A stretch of DNA of 64,000 bases from Pontederia crassipes (GCA_030549335.1 CM060190.1:63812118-63876117), one strand, 5' to 3'; counted from the stretch's first letter, positions 11,540 to 22,874 are shown. The notes: a model not told the origin generated them from the sequence alone. Numbers and translations are program-made.

Positions 11540-12472
11540 ATATAGAAGCATGGTAGTTGGGTGCACTGGTTTCACTGCATTAATGCCCATTAAACAAAAC
11601 CTTAATTCATACTATAACCTACTGAGAACATGAGAAAATGTTTCGACTTGAGATTCTGTTGCAATTAACCAATAATATCTGGACTAGCATAAAGGTTTCA
11701 AAGCTAAATCTCCAAGGCTAAGACTGATGGTTCTGTTGTGTATAAAATCTGAAGTCCTAAGAATTTCTTAGTGCAGGTTCCTGCTATTTAATTCAAGCAT
11801 AAAATTCCTCGGAACCCCAGCGCAACGTGCATCTGTTACTACTGAAATACTCTTTCCAATTATATTTTTATCAAGATGGATTCAAATTCTTTTACTGAAC
11901 TGAAACAGATAAAATTGACATTTTTAACCTTCTAGATGCAGCAGGAACATGGTAACAGCTCCAGATCTACATGAGATACTGACATTTTAGTACAATGATT
12001 AACTAAAAATCCTTACTATGCGGCAATGAAAGGGATATGAAAACCAAGGTTTACCATCAGAAATGATGAATAAATCAAGGAAACATGAATTTTCTGTTAT
12101 ATGAAACAACAGAAAGATAAAAGGGATAACAAACGGCGGAATTTGCTAAAAGTAACAAAAGCATACTTAAGCATCCCAGGAGGCCCAAGTACTTCTTAGG
12201 AGAGCATGTCAAGGAATTTTGTGTTTTTGTAAGAAATGAAATAAAAGAAAACTTGAGGACTTGTAAGCAATACAGGTGAGCATTTTGCAATTGAGCATAA
12301 TTAAATACTTAATTCCTCTGAAAATGCTTAATGGAAGGTCATGGTCAACGCAAATGCCATGTGCATCTCAGGAACATGCCTCAAGGTCAGAATTAGCGAT
12401 GAAAACAATAAGAGGATCTCCTCAAAAAAAAAAACAATAAGAGGAATCGTCATACCCAGGACTAGTGAAACC

Positions 12473-12526
12473 ACATCATTCAAGTGGGAAGTTTCATCTA
12501 CATCATTCAAGTGGGAAGTTTCATCT
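12473..12526. repeat. Perfect 27 bp tandem duplication
   Basis: The 27-mer beginning ACATCATTCAAGTGGG and ending GTTTCATCT is present twice head to tail (12473-12499 and 12500-12526). Nearby, AACAATAAGAGGA is also repeated on either side of a poly(A) run. Confidence 0.9.
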
Positions 12527-12928
12527 ACATATGCTAGATAGAAAATAAGCATACATGCTAGCACATATGGATACAGATGAAAATACACACAATGACAAGT
12601 AAACAAACATGTATGTATACATTTATCAACAGCTTGCAAATCCACTTCAATCATATTTCGAACGCCATTTTAGACTGCATTTGTATATCTCAAATTTACA
12701 AACAACATTAAAATATCAGCACAACTTTCACAAATCCGTTCAATGAAATGCCTCCATGTTATTCTGTTGTTGCTTCCTTTATCCAAAAAATATTGTTTAT
12801 GAAGTGACATTTTCCCCAAATACCAGGTGTCCAAGGAATAACCGTATAGAGCATATATAACTGTACGGAAAGGGAAACCATAAGACGCAAAAAGTCCGTT
12901 TTTTATCTTCTAGAAAAAAGCACAATAT

Positions 12929-13201
12929 CTACTCCGACTCGTAATACGCGTCGTCCATTCCCAGTCCGGACAGGATGCACATTCCAACGACTGCACCTTT
13001 GCCCATCAATGTAGCTCTAAACGCCGATCCAAATTTAAAACGACAGAGGACGAGAAGAGCATGTCGAATTGTGCTGACCTTGGGGATGCATGTGTTTGTC
13101 ATGGTGCGAAATCTGAGCCAAGCAGCGTTACGCGCGACGAGTATCCTCGGAGGGACATTGAACAGCTCGTGGAGCTCCCTCTCCGGTGCGCCTGGGTCGT
13201 G
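12929..13201 (-). CDS. Possible small protein, not recognised, start uncertain
   Basis: A minus-strand frame is open from 13201 to the stop at 12929-12931. It could start at the ATG at 13102, giving 57 residues (MTNTCIPKVSTIRHALLV...). The frame upstream of that ATG also looks protein-like (HELFNVPPRILVARNAAW) but is cut by TGA at 13202-13204. A different frame carries an ATG at 13212 (MRDD). One base of frameshift would join MRDD to the downstream frame, so this may be a broken gene or a sequence error. A CT-rich, leader-like stretch with CTAAAACCC lies upstream at about 13320-13400. The residues contain a hydrophobic, glycine-rich stretch near the end (GKGAVVGMCILSGLGMDD). I do not recognise the family. 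An antisense frame (12975-13214 plus) is also open, so this may be chance. Confidence 0.3.
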   Translation of the reverse strand, partial: HDPGAPERELHELFNVPPRILVARNAAWLRFRTMTNTCIPKVSTIRHALLVLCRFKFGSAFRATLMGKGAVVGMCILSGLGMDDAYYESE

Positions 13202-13469
13202 TCATCCCTCATAGTGCTTGGACGCGCCCTCAAATTCCCGCCTCCGACGGTAGCTCCCGAAGCTGAGCGTACGAAAGTCAACGAAGAGAATACATGTGGT
13301 TGGAGACTTGGGGTCGAACAGAAAAAGGGCAACGCAAAGAAGGGTTTTAGGGAAGGAGAAGGAAGGAAGAGGAAGCAGGCGAAGAGTAGAGGCTTATGAT
13401 ATTGGACGACGCCGGAGACGAAGACTAGAACCAAAATCAAATAGTTCAGCTTCTGGCCCAATCTTTTAT

Positions 13470-15280
13470 TTCTGATTTAGGCCTAGAACTTTATATCCTG
13501 GTCAATTAATGTTTCGGCCCAGCGTTATGGACCTAAATGTTATTGGGCTACTACGGCGTTTGTGTACGCAATTACGCATATATGTAATAATTATTTGCGT
13601 GCGTGTGCCTATTTTCAGTGTACATATGATATGCTATTTAATGAAGTTGCAGACTCATTTTTTTGCTAGGTAAAAATTAATGTCATAATTTTTTTTTTAA
13701 AAAAAGTATAGACAAAACTAGGAAGACTGAACTTTAAGAAGCTGTATGAGTATGTTATCACTATTTAATTATCAGTAATAAGGACGTGGCTTACCCTTTT
13801 ATTGGGAGATATAGAGATCATGAATTTGGATTTCTAAGTTCATGGACCTCCCTCTCTAATTGAAAAAAATGAACTTGAATTATATTTTTCTCTAATAAAC
13901 CAATTTTTTATTGAATGAATATTTTGGTGACATATGTTTCAACCAATTGATAATTTTAAAAGACACCATGTTGGAGATGACTCCCAATTTTAATTAGCGA
14001 TAATTTATTACTATCAAATATGATAATATGGCGAATCTTAAAAATTTTAAATATAATATCATAAAATACAATCAGATTACTTCCTTATTAGTGTCAATTT
14101 ATAACTTTTAAAACAAGATAATCATTTAACGCTCCAATTCTCGAGTTTAATCAATTAAGAACTCGATCCAGTTATCCACCCGAATTGATCAACAGAGCAG
14201 GTCTATTGGACCAGGTCGAATTGAATAGCCGGACCGAATAATGTAAATTAATAAAAGAATAAAATAAGTTAAAGATATTATTATAATATTGTTAATATAT
14301 AATATCTTATATAGCAAAAATATAATATGATATAATAAAGAAAAAATAAAATAATTCAGATTAAATGATATAATAACATAAATTAAGTCATCAACATAAA
14401 TAAAAAAATTATTGTAAGGTAGTTATAAATAATAAAATATAAAAATTATATATGTGATAAGAGGACATTAAAATATAAATTTCAAACATATATATATAAT
14501 ATATGTCTAAATATTTTAATAAATTTTTTTGTGTTTCAACTTTTTTTCATTTTAGCAATTGATCAAGCCGGATCGATCAAACTCGTCGGATCAATTAGTT
14601 GAATCTAAATTTTGATCAGTCAAAATAGATCAAACCCCTTCATGAATTTCAACAAACCCGTAATTTATTTTAAATCTCAACACTGGTCCCACGGTCCAAC
14701 CGAGGGAGCCAGGTCGGGTCTGACAACAATATTAAGAAGTAGTGGTCCAATAATATTGAAATATGGAATAAAAGTACTGTCAGTTTTTTTTGGAGTTGAT
14801 TAGTATTTGTATATCTTTTTCCGTCGAGACTCATCAGTGTGCAGTGCTATTAACATCTGATTAATCTAATATTCGTACGAAAGTGATATGAATAGATCCA
14901 ACTAAAATGATGACTCTAAAAATTGAACATTAGACTACTAGCACCCAGCGACAACACATACAACCCCACTGTTTCATTAGTATTTGTATGATTTAACAAA
15001 AGATACGTTTTCCCAAGGTCGATATTACGACTCCTCATCATTTATATATACGTTTCTAAATGTTGTATATTCAAAGGATAATGAAGTAATTTGTCTAAAA
15101 TACGTCAACAAGTCCACCGAATTCAAGTACGTTTGTATGTCTGACCATTGAGTGCGAGTGAGACCTTTTTGGACGGAAGAGTTGAATCTTGCAAAATATC
15201 GTGTCTCGAGACATAATGTGTCAATTATTAGATGGTCATCTCAATATTGGAGAATTATGCCCCCAATTAATCTAATTCAT
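13470..15280. other. AT-rich intergenic DNA, no gene seen
   Basis: Only short random open frames are present, with no convincing repeat. Confidence 0.6.
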
Positions 15281-15284
15281 TGGG

Positions 15285-15840
15285 TGGTATTCGAATGCTA
15301 GAAATTTAAGTTGTTACTGGAGAACTAATCGGTTAAATAAAAAATATTAATTTAATGTTTGGACGAAAAAATATAGTGATGAATAATAAAAAAGTTGATT
15401 AATATATAAATTATAGCAAGTGTTTGAATAAATAGTAAGAATCAAAGATATAATTTTTTTTATAATATGGAAAGTATTATTTTAATTTGTCTTATAATTT
15501 ATTATTATTTTAATATAATATAATACATTTAATAAAAATAACAATAAATGTTAATTAATAATATTTTACTTAAGTATAATACTAATTAAAGTATAAGAAA
15601 TAATTAATAAAATTATATATTAAATTAAAATAATTTTATTTTATAAGCTGAATGATAATGTATTAATAAATAATTATATATATACATTTAAAAATAATTA
15701 ACAGCAAAAATAAAGGAAAGAGAAAAGATAAAGAAAAAAAGCAAAAAAAGACGTCGTTCTTGCTGCAGCGAGAACTCCAAAAGTTTTTGTTGGAGCAAAA
15801 ATTTAATCACCCATTATGTTTGGTTGAACTATCCAAAGCT
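15285..15840. mobile_element. Degenerate AT-rich MITE-like copy
   Basis: It starts near TGGGTGGTATTCGAATGC and ends near ATCACCCATTATGTTTGG, so GGGTG-type ends are inverted. The interior (GAGAACTAAT, AAAAAAGTTGAT, GTGTTTGAATAAATAG) resembles the element at 19371-20068. Ends are worn and no target duplication is clear. Confidence 0.4.
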
Positions 15841-16209
15841 TCAACAAGTTTTGGCTCAGGTTTCGATAAATAGCACAAATGACTATACAACAGATGTTCT
15901 ACATAAAAATAAATAAATTGAAGCTTTACTCGAGCGAAAATAAACTGCTTGTCACTTGAATCAAATTTTGTTTTATTTCAATTTTAGAATCTATACTTAA
16001 TTATCTTGTTCAAGTCTGCTTTTTGTGTGTCCCGAGTTTTTGAAAGGTTCCCAATGTTCATAATTACTAATCTCAAGTCGGGGTGAAATGTGAATAACTA
16101 TGTATTTCCTTGGTCAACTAAGTTAAGTTTTCACTTTTTTCAAAGAATATAATCCAAAATTTGTCTTCCTCAATTAAGTGAAGGTGGGAGGAATGTCTTC
16201 CCAAATTCC

Positions 16210-16807
16210 CTAGGCCGTGGATGCAAAATCGACAACTCTCGCAAGAAGGCACAATTCAGTGTTGTCCGTCTGACCTAGTCAAGAGCATCTCATCCAGGTT
16301 TCTCTCCACAGTTCAGCGTTCGTTGGGCCGGTTGAAGAGGGGAGCAAGCTCCCAATAGTGAATGCCCATGCACGACCCAGCCATTCTGCCCTAGCACACT
16401 CCCCCGTTGTCGCCGGGGCCTCTCGTGTAACTCATTCATCGTCGATCTCTCTAGCCTAGCGAACTCCCTTGTCGTCGTTGAAACCCATCGTCGAACTCCC
16501 CCATCGCCTTGTTGCTCTACCCAAGGCCTGTCGCTTGTCGCTGCTGGGGCCCATACTCTGGCCTAACGAACTCCCTTGTTGCTGCAGAAACCCATCGTCT
16601 GGCGAACTTCCCCATCGCCCCATCGCTGTGCTTGAGTGAACAATCCCATCGCCGCTTTGGCCCATCACCCATCGCTGCTCGAATGTCATGGTCTTCTCTC
16701 GGCTGAATCACACAAAGAACCCCGAACTAAAATGCTCTTGGCCTGGCCGGACAACACAGAACTGCGCATTTTTGTCAGAGTAGTCAATTTTGCATCCAAC
16801 TGCCAGC
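16210..16807. mobile_element. Second foldback element with long inverted repeats and GC-rich core
   Basis: The left arm from 16219 reads GGATGCAAAATCGACAACTC ... TTCAGTGTTGTCCG ... AAGAGCATCT. The reverse complement of the right arm from 16797 reads GGATGCAAAATTGACTACTC ... TTCTGTGTTGTCCG ... AAGAGCATTT, colinear over about 75 bp. A weaker match continues inwards to TTCAGC (about 16316 and 16702). The core is GC-rich and C-rich, with no protein I can recognise and a large internal duplication. Architecture matches the element at 6536-7346: long arms around a GC-rich insert, as in Pack-MULE or foldback transposons. No clear target duplication is visible. Confidence 0.65.
16451..16630. repeat. 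Internal duplication within the GC-rich core
   Basis: GCGAACTCCCTTGTCGTCG followed by TTGAAACCCATCGTCG (about 16458-16492) is repeated about 105 bp later as ACGAACTCCCTTGTTGCTGC followed by AGAAACCCATCGTCTGGCG. Both copies lead into a CCCATCGCC phrase. Confidence 0.7.
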
Positions 16808-16829
16808 ATTATCGTACGGATCAATAGTC

Positions 16830-17480
16830 ATAGTACATTAATTATTAAGGATGATTATTAATGAAAGTGAAGTAAGCACTAAGCATTCATGTTTAAAAAA
16901 AATAATGAAAGCTATTATGTTAAACAAACATTATAATGAGTTAAGGGACAAATATTTTATTATATGAACATAAGAATTCATTAGTTAGGTTTCATAATGA
17001 AACATTAGGGATGTACAAATATTGATCACCAAAAACACATATATAGCAGTATCATTAAATAAGTTATCGTTCATATATAGGAAAGTTAATATATATTATA
17101 AATATTGGGTATAGAAATACAATAAGTAAAGTGTGCGAAGATTGTGCTTATGATTGGATAGGGGTCACATTTTGATCATGTATTTGATGAAATCTTTTTT
17201 TTTTTTAAATTGATCATAAAAAATGATTATGCATATGATAGTATAAATCTGCCCAATTATCATAATGCAACCTCACATTTTTGAATACCTTATATATTTT
17301 TTCACAAGTCATGATAATCATAATGATAAATTCGAGTGAGAGTAGGGTATCAGATGAATCATTAATAGTCATATGTATTATCTAGGTATGAATGAACATG
17401 CCATCACAAAAAAAATTTGTGATTGATTTGTTATTATTAATAAAAAATTTATATATCATTTAGTGCTTTTAATAATATGA
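16830..17480. other. AT-rich spacer, nothing seen
   Basis: No gene, RNA or repeat that I can support. Confidence 0.5.
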
Positions 17481-17535
17481 TAATTTATTTTTATCATAAA
17501 TCACTCTTATGTATCATCTTTTACTCTATCTCTCT

Positions 17536-17633
17536 CCCTCCCTCCCTCCCTCCCTCCATTAATTTTATTTTCCCTTTTCTCATTTATTCCTTCCCTCCAT
17601 TAATTTTATTTTCCCTTTTCTCATTTATTCCTC
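17536..17633. repeat. (CCTC)n run followed by a 41 bp tandem duplication
   Basis: A CCTC/TCCC microsatellite is followed by two copies of a 41 bp unit starting CCCTCCATTAATTTTATTTT (17552-17592 and 17593-17633). It is a pyrimidine-rich low-complexity tract. Confidence 0.85.
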
Positions 17634-17639
17634 TCACCT

Positions 17640-19350
17640 CATTAATTCTCTTGTTAAATTCCTTTTTACTATTACTTTTCCCCTCTTTCCATCACTTTCT
17701 TTCCGTTCTAGTGTTTTTTTATTATTTTTAAAATTGAACTGGGTTTAGTCACGATTCATCAGTTTGCCGATGTTTACCATTCATTCGATTTTTTCTGATC
17801 AAATTGTCTTTTCGATTTTGGCACCAAAGTAGACTGGACATGTCAATTCATAATTGAATCCTTCCGTCTGATTTTTAACAACATTGATTGAAAGATAATG
17901 TTGGAGTATTGATGAAATATATTGAAAGATAGAGATAAATACATAAGAAAAAGTCACTACCGAATTTATTTTAAAGATATAACTATATAATATCCTAAAA
18001 TTTTTAAGAATACAACTAATACTATTTTATTATAATTCAAATATCAAGTTATTTTTAGTTAGAAAGAAATATATTGAGAAGAAGTAATGTTGCATTTACC
18101 GCATTGTCATTATCAAGGTCATTACTTATTAAATTGTAACGCATAAATAATCTATTTCACAATCTATATTAGTAATTTACAATAAAACAAAAAAATGAGT
18201 TAATATATAAATTTGACCATAAAACCTTTAACAAAAAAATTATATATATATATATAATTTCTTTAACTATATGGACTTAAATAACAAATGCATTTCTCAC
18301 TCATCAAATTAAAACTTATACAATAATTAGTATGTCTTTTAGAAATATGATAATAATAAATTCATAATAAATAATTAAGAATTGTTTTATTTTTTATAAA
18401 TTATTTAATTAGTTTTATAATTTATTTAAATATCTTTTAGAATGATAAGTATGAAAAGTCAAATTAAAAATATTACAATTTAAGTAGCAATTTGGATTGT
18501 CACCTTATCCATGAACAATATATATTATCATTTTACAAGTAACGTGAATGTCTTAAGTAATTCAAATTTATCCGTTATATATTATAAATGAAGAAAATAA
18601 TATGATGAAACTGAGATAATTTAATCTAATATTATTGACAATATACAAATATTATCCATGAAAAATACTCTGATAAGATGTGAAATGATAAAAAATATAT
18701 AATTTGAATAAAAAAGAAAATAGAACATAAGTAGAAATGTATATGTTATAGTTTTAAATTACTTATATTTTAAATTATAAAGAATAAATAATATATATAA
18801 TATAATTCTTGTGCATCTTAATTCTTATAAATACAAAACAAATTAAATTATCTCCCGGACCTCCCCATCCCTCCATCGTGTAAGTAATAGCACGTTCCCC
18901 AAGGCGCCAAAAATGACATGGTGGCCTCGTCCTCCGCACAATCGCACTTATGGTTACGGGACCAATTGCCAATCAATTTCAAGGATTGTCATATTTCTTC
19001 TCCATCATTATCGTCCAATCACTCACATCTCCAATGTCCTTGTATATAATATAGATATATTTCACCATATATTTATATGGGAAAAATATTTGTGTTAAGC
19101 AAGAGTGAAGCAATTTTACATTTTTTTATTTTTTGATAATTTTAAATATAGAAAATTTATTATATTTATTACAAAGAATACCAATATGTAAAAAATACAA
19201 AATATAAAATATAATAAATATAATTAGAGTAGGCGGTGGACCTAGAATCCTGAAGTCAATGGGTGCAAAATATAGCTATTTGAATAAAATTTATAATAAC
19301 ATAAAGCTAAATTGTATGCTAAAAGAATTAAAAAGTTTGATAATTAAATA
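17640..19350. other. AT-rich intergenic DNA, no gene seen
   Basis: Very AT-rich with only short random frames. Around 19230-19260 the phrase AGGCGGTGGACCTAGAATCC looks like the worn outer end of the hAT element whose gene begins at 19353, but its matching terminal inverted repeat was not found. Confidence 0.4.
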
Positions 19351-19352
19351 TA

Positions 19353-21130
19353 TTACAATTGTTCTCTATGGCTGTGTTTGGTACGGGAATATTGAGGGAA
19401 CATTAGTTTTCGAGAACTAATTAATTTGATAAAAAAGTTTGGATTGATGTTTGAATGAAAGAATGTAATTATGAGGATTTAAAAAGTTGATGTGATGAAT
19501 AAGTTTTAGTGGATGTTTGGATAAAAAAAGAGTACTAAGAATATAATTTATTATTTTATTAGGTATAAAAGTATAATAAATAAGAATATATTATTAATAT
19601 TATATTTTATGTAAATCATTATTATTTTTATTTATTTTGATTAAATCTTTTAAATATTATTAATATTATAATTTACATACATTTAATATATTTTTTTAAT
19701 ATCCAAATATAATATATTTTTTAAAAAAATAATTGAATAGTTTAATTAATAAAATATTTATTAATTACTAGAACTAATTATTTTATAATTTTTAATTAAT
19801 AAAATTTAATAAATTATGTTATAATATCCCTAATAATGTATTAATTTATTCTAAATTATATATACATACATTATAAAACAATTAAAAATAAATAAAATTA
19901 AAAAAGTCAAAGAATGCGACGATACGGTTGAAAAAATAAATGTTCTTGCCTTCAAACGAGAACTTTTCGTAAAAAGTTCTCATAAAAAATCACGTGATGT
20001 TCCCATCACGATGGTTGTTTGGGAACATTTCACGATGTTCTCGCGAAATGTTCCCAACCAAACGCTGTCTATGAGATATCATATTTTGAAATTTTTTTAT
20101 AATCAACTCATTGTCGATATTATCAAATACATATTTTTCAATGTAACAAATTAAGCAATCATTCATAAAAGAGTCTTCCATTCGACTTCGTAATCTATTT
20201 TTCACAATCTGCATTGTAGAAAAACTTTCTCCACAGTTGCAATTGCGACAGGTAAAATCAATGTTAACTTCACGAGCAAATAAACAGAAAAATAGATCAC
20301 ATGTTTTCTTGTTTCAACTAATTTCTCAGCAAGTTCACTAATTTCTTTTAGGCTATGAAACTTTTCAATGCTTCGCATATCAATAATATATGTTTCAAGA
20401 TGATTATCCAAATCCATTAACTATATAGGAGAGAAATCAAAGGGATAAACTCAGCAAGACGAATTAACTTTTGCTTGTCAAAAGCTGAGAACACATTATC
20501 TAGACAAATAGAAGCCACACATAAAAGTAATTCAGTATTTGTCTTATAAATCGATCATTCAACTCTTGAAGTTGCCTATCAATTATAATATAGAATAATC
20601 CAGCACAATATCGATCTAAAGTCAAAATTTTCTCAGCATCATTTCTTTTTCTTCCTCTGACAATAAATACTTCGCTCATGTTAGGAACATCAATATCATG
20701 CTCATGACAAAGAAGAAACTTTTTTCAATAAAGTTTCATACCCATTATCTCTCATATGTTGTAATCGTTCCTTAGAAATTTTTATCAACTTCATAGCATT
20801 AATAATATCTTGATATTTTCTCAGTAATGTCTGTGATAATTCATTTGTGATTGCTAATATATTTTGTATCAAATGCATTGTAAAGACGAAGTCAAATGTG
20901 CATATTGAGTCTAGAAGTCCTTTTGCCTCAACCTTTTGTTCAGCAGTTGATCCATCATTCTTAATAATTTCAAGTACATCTAGTAGTGAAGAAAACATAT
21001 GAATCAAATTTAAAAGTGTACTATAATATGACCCCCATCTTGTATCTCCGACTCTTTTTAAACAAATTTCTTGATTCAAACCTTGACTGCTTTGAATCCA
21101 ATGATTTATTTCTTGCTAATATATTTTGTA
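19353..21130 (-). pseudogene. C-terminal part of a hAT-type (DUF4371/ZMYM1-like) transposase, broken
   Basis: Minus-strand frames read LNQEICLKRVGDTRWGSYY (from about 21080), a DUF4371-family signature. A helical region follows with HLIQNILAITNEL and ends in the hAT dimerisation region (LILPVAIATVEKVFLQ at about 20240, then NRLRSRMEDSFMNDCL and FQNMISHR near 20090). The middle part (20420-20700) is riddled with stops. The last codons are displaced: after HR the MITE at 19371-20068 intervenes, and on its far side GAA CAA TTG TAA (19366-19353) supplies the expected short tail and stop. The N-terminal half lies about 20 kb away at 41933-42620, and the piece between the halves is missing. The gene was a transposon protein and is now non-functional. 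Confidence 0.85.
19371..20068. mobile_element. MITE inserted in the last codons of the hAT gene
   Basis: The ends are GCTGTGTTTGGTACGGGAA and, in reverse complement, ACAGCGTTTGGTTGGGAA. CTATG flanks both sides (19366-19370 and 20069-20073), a 5 bp target duplication. The interior is AT-rich apart from a GC-richer right end with its own short palindromes (GTTCTCGCGAAATGTTCCC). Removing the element and one CTATG leaves the hAT frame running to a stop four codons on, which supports the boundaries. It belongs to the AT-rich family seen at 8796-9314 and 15285-15840. Confidence 0.7.
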
Positions 21131-21151
21131 TCAAATGATTTATTTCTTTTT
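21100..21151. repeat. Copied filler DNA at a deletion junction
   Basis: A 25-mer, TTGCTAATATATTTTGTATC plus AAATG, at 21113-21137 is identical to 20851-20875 in the adjacent hAT gene. It is flanked by two copies of AATGATTTATTTCT (21100-21113 and 21134-21147). Immediately after, at 21152, the truncated LTR begins. The filler sits exactly where about 680 bp of LTR and the middle of the hAT gene are missing. Confidence 0.8.
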
Positions 21152-22436
21152 AAACGATACGGCCTTGTGCAGGTCAGTGGATGATCAAACCATGACCAAG
21201 GGAGCTACCCTTATCTTGCTGCACTTGACTTGGACTGGCAACCCATAATTAATCTTTTATCTGAACTTATTAATCGCTTTTAACAACTTGTGGCTCTTTG
21301 TTCTTGATTCAATAGATACGATAGGATCAATGAGAAATAAATCAATAAGAGAGGAAATCATATAAATCAGTGAGGGATCTCTGTGGGGTCAGACAATAGG
21401 ATCAATTATATATATAAGTAATATCTGGATAAAAAAATAATTAATAAATATAATAAAATGTTTTTTGGGGAATCGATCGATCGGTTGTCTGTAGGTCGGT
21501 CGACCGGCCTGACCGGTAGGTCAAGTCGGGTATTAAATAGGTCGGTCGATCCGTTCGATTGAACGATCGACCAGATGGGAAAGGATTAGTCGACCGGTGA
21601 CAGGAATCAATCGACCGGTTGACATGTGCAGAAAATGGCTGCATGCAAGTTATCGGTCGACCGGTTGCCGCGATGCATACGGGCCGGTCGACCGGTCAAG
21701 GTCCAGAAAACTTGCAGAACCCTCGAATTTCGTAAATTCTTCGGTGCAATCTCAATATACTATCCCTAACAAATCAATCACACAACAATAGATCAACAAA
21801 CAATGGATTATGCATGCAAATAATCAATCAATCAATGAATTCAAGAAAATCATGCAAGGCAAAACAAGGAACTTGAACCATCTTTTCCTCTTCTTCTTTA
21901 CTTGTACGATTAGGGCATGATTTAACGTTATTCAGGAGTCATGCAAGGTGATTTCGATTCACCCACCTCTGTTCGCGATTAATCCGTCTTTCCGTTTGTC
22001 AGAAAAATTGATCCCGGCGCCCCCCTATTTCCTCATTTTCTACCCTTGTTCTTCTTCTTCTCTTTCGCTGCCAGCAATCCAATCGGTGCAGAGTGCGACT
22101 TAAGGAAAAGCGAAAGGATCAGATAGAGAGAGAGAGAGAGGAGACACTGCTTAACTTGGCACCAAGAACAACGACCGGATTGCTCATGTTCTGCTCACGC
22201 ACGAAGAAGAATGCGAGGGAGGCAGAAACAGGGAGAGGGTCGTGAGTTTTTGAGAGAAAAAGGGTTTAACCAACTTCTATTTTATCTTATATTAATCTCC
22301 TCTCCAAATCTGATTTAATGTGATATCCCTTTCCTTTCCTAACTTTGAATGAAATTTGGATTTTTATTCTTTTTCCGGCCGTGCATTTAAATTTTGGTTT
22401 CTTTTCCCTTTTTTTATCTTTTTGTTGGTTATTACA
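21152..22436 (-). mobile_element. 3' LTR of the chromovirus, truncated
   Basis: The right end TGTAATAACCAACAAAAAG (minus, from 22436) matches the start of the other LTR at 41932. The left end stops at AAACGATACG, aligned with 40770, so about 680 bp are missing. This copy has an extra segment of about 130 bp (about 21560-21740) rich in GTCGACCGGT palindromes that is absent from the 40 kb copy. Confidence 0.85.
21470..21705. repeat. Cluster of GTCGACCGGT palindromic motifs in the LTR
   Basis: GTCGACCGG or TCGACCGGT occurs repeatedly (about 21500, 21589, 21611, 21655, 21685), partly as the longer palindrome CCGGTCGACCGG, along with ATCGATCGATCGG. Most units are deleted in the other LTR, which retains only a shorter cluster near 41100-41210. 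Confidence 0.8.
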
Positions 22437-22449
22437 TTCTTACCCCCTT
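22437..22449 (-). other. Polypurine tract of the chromovirus
   Basis: The minus strand reads AAGGGGGTAAGAA directly against the TG of the 3' LTR, the expected place for the primer of plus-strand DNA synthesis. Confidence 0.8.
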
Positions 22450-22511
22450 AAAAAATTTTGACATCAAATTTTGCACTAAGTAGAGGGCTTACCGAAAAGG
22501 TGAGGAAATTC

Positions 22512-22874
22512 TTAGCGCATTTCCGACTCGAGCTCCCATGTTGCGTCATCGCCCTGGTGGTGACGCCAAGCTACTCTGACCATGGGGACATCCTTATTTT
22601 TCTGACGTTGCACTTTGCGATCCACTATATGCGTTGGATACTCAGCGAAGGTCAACTCTGCAGCTATATCTGGCTCCTCTATCCTCAGAACATTTGCAGC
22701 ATCATGCTTGTACTTCTTGAGCATGGATACATAAAATACGTTATGCACTCTCCCATAGGATGGAGATAGAGCCAGTCTGCATGCTGCCTCGCCTACCAGC
22801 TCGAGTATCTCGAAGGGACCTATATAGCGAGTACTGAGCTTTTCTCGCTTACTGAATTTCATGACTCCTTTCAT
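22512..22874 (-). pseudogene. Integrase C-terminus with chromodomain (chromovirus)
   Basis: The frame starts in the GPF/Y-like region (RYIGPFEILELVGEAACRL, VHNVFYVSMLKKY) and ends with a chromodomain-like segment (RKVQRQKNKDVPMVRVAWRH, then ATWELESEMR). Such a domain guides chromovirus integration to marked chromatin in the known families. A stop replaces the codon after EMR, and a few more family-like residues follow before the original end. The upstream part is interrupted by stops between 22875 and 23088. Confidence 0.85.

Larger units (their letters stand above)
10391..12900. other. Unassigned segment of less AT-rich DNA
   Basis: Composition is less AT-rich than the spacers, and several short open frames occur on both strands, none resembling a known protein. 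It might contain untranslated or intronic parts of a minus-strand transcript beginning near 13.4 kb, but no exon chain can be supported. Confidence 0.3.

Noticed and set aside
13099-13461. 120-codon minus-strand frame beginning MGQKLNYL
   Set aside because: Its apparent start is not ATG and most of it overlaps the CT-rich leader-like sequence. Only the ATG at 13212 within it is of interest.
17477-17731. 84-codon hydrophobic frame
   Set aside because: It is the translation of a CCTC/TTTT-rich tandem repeat.
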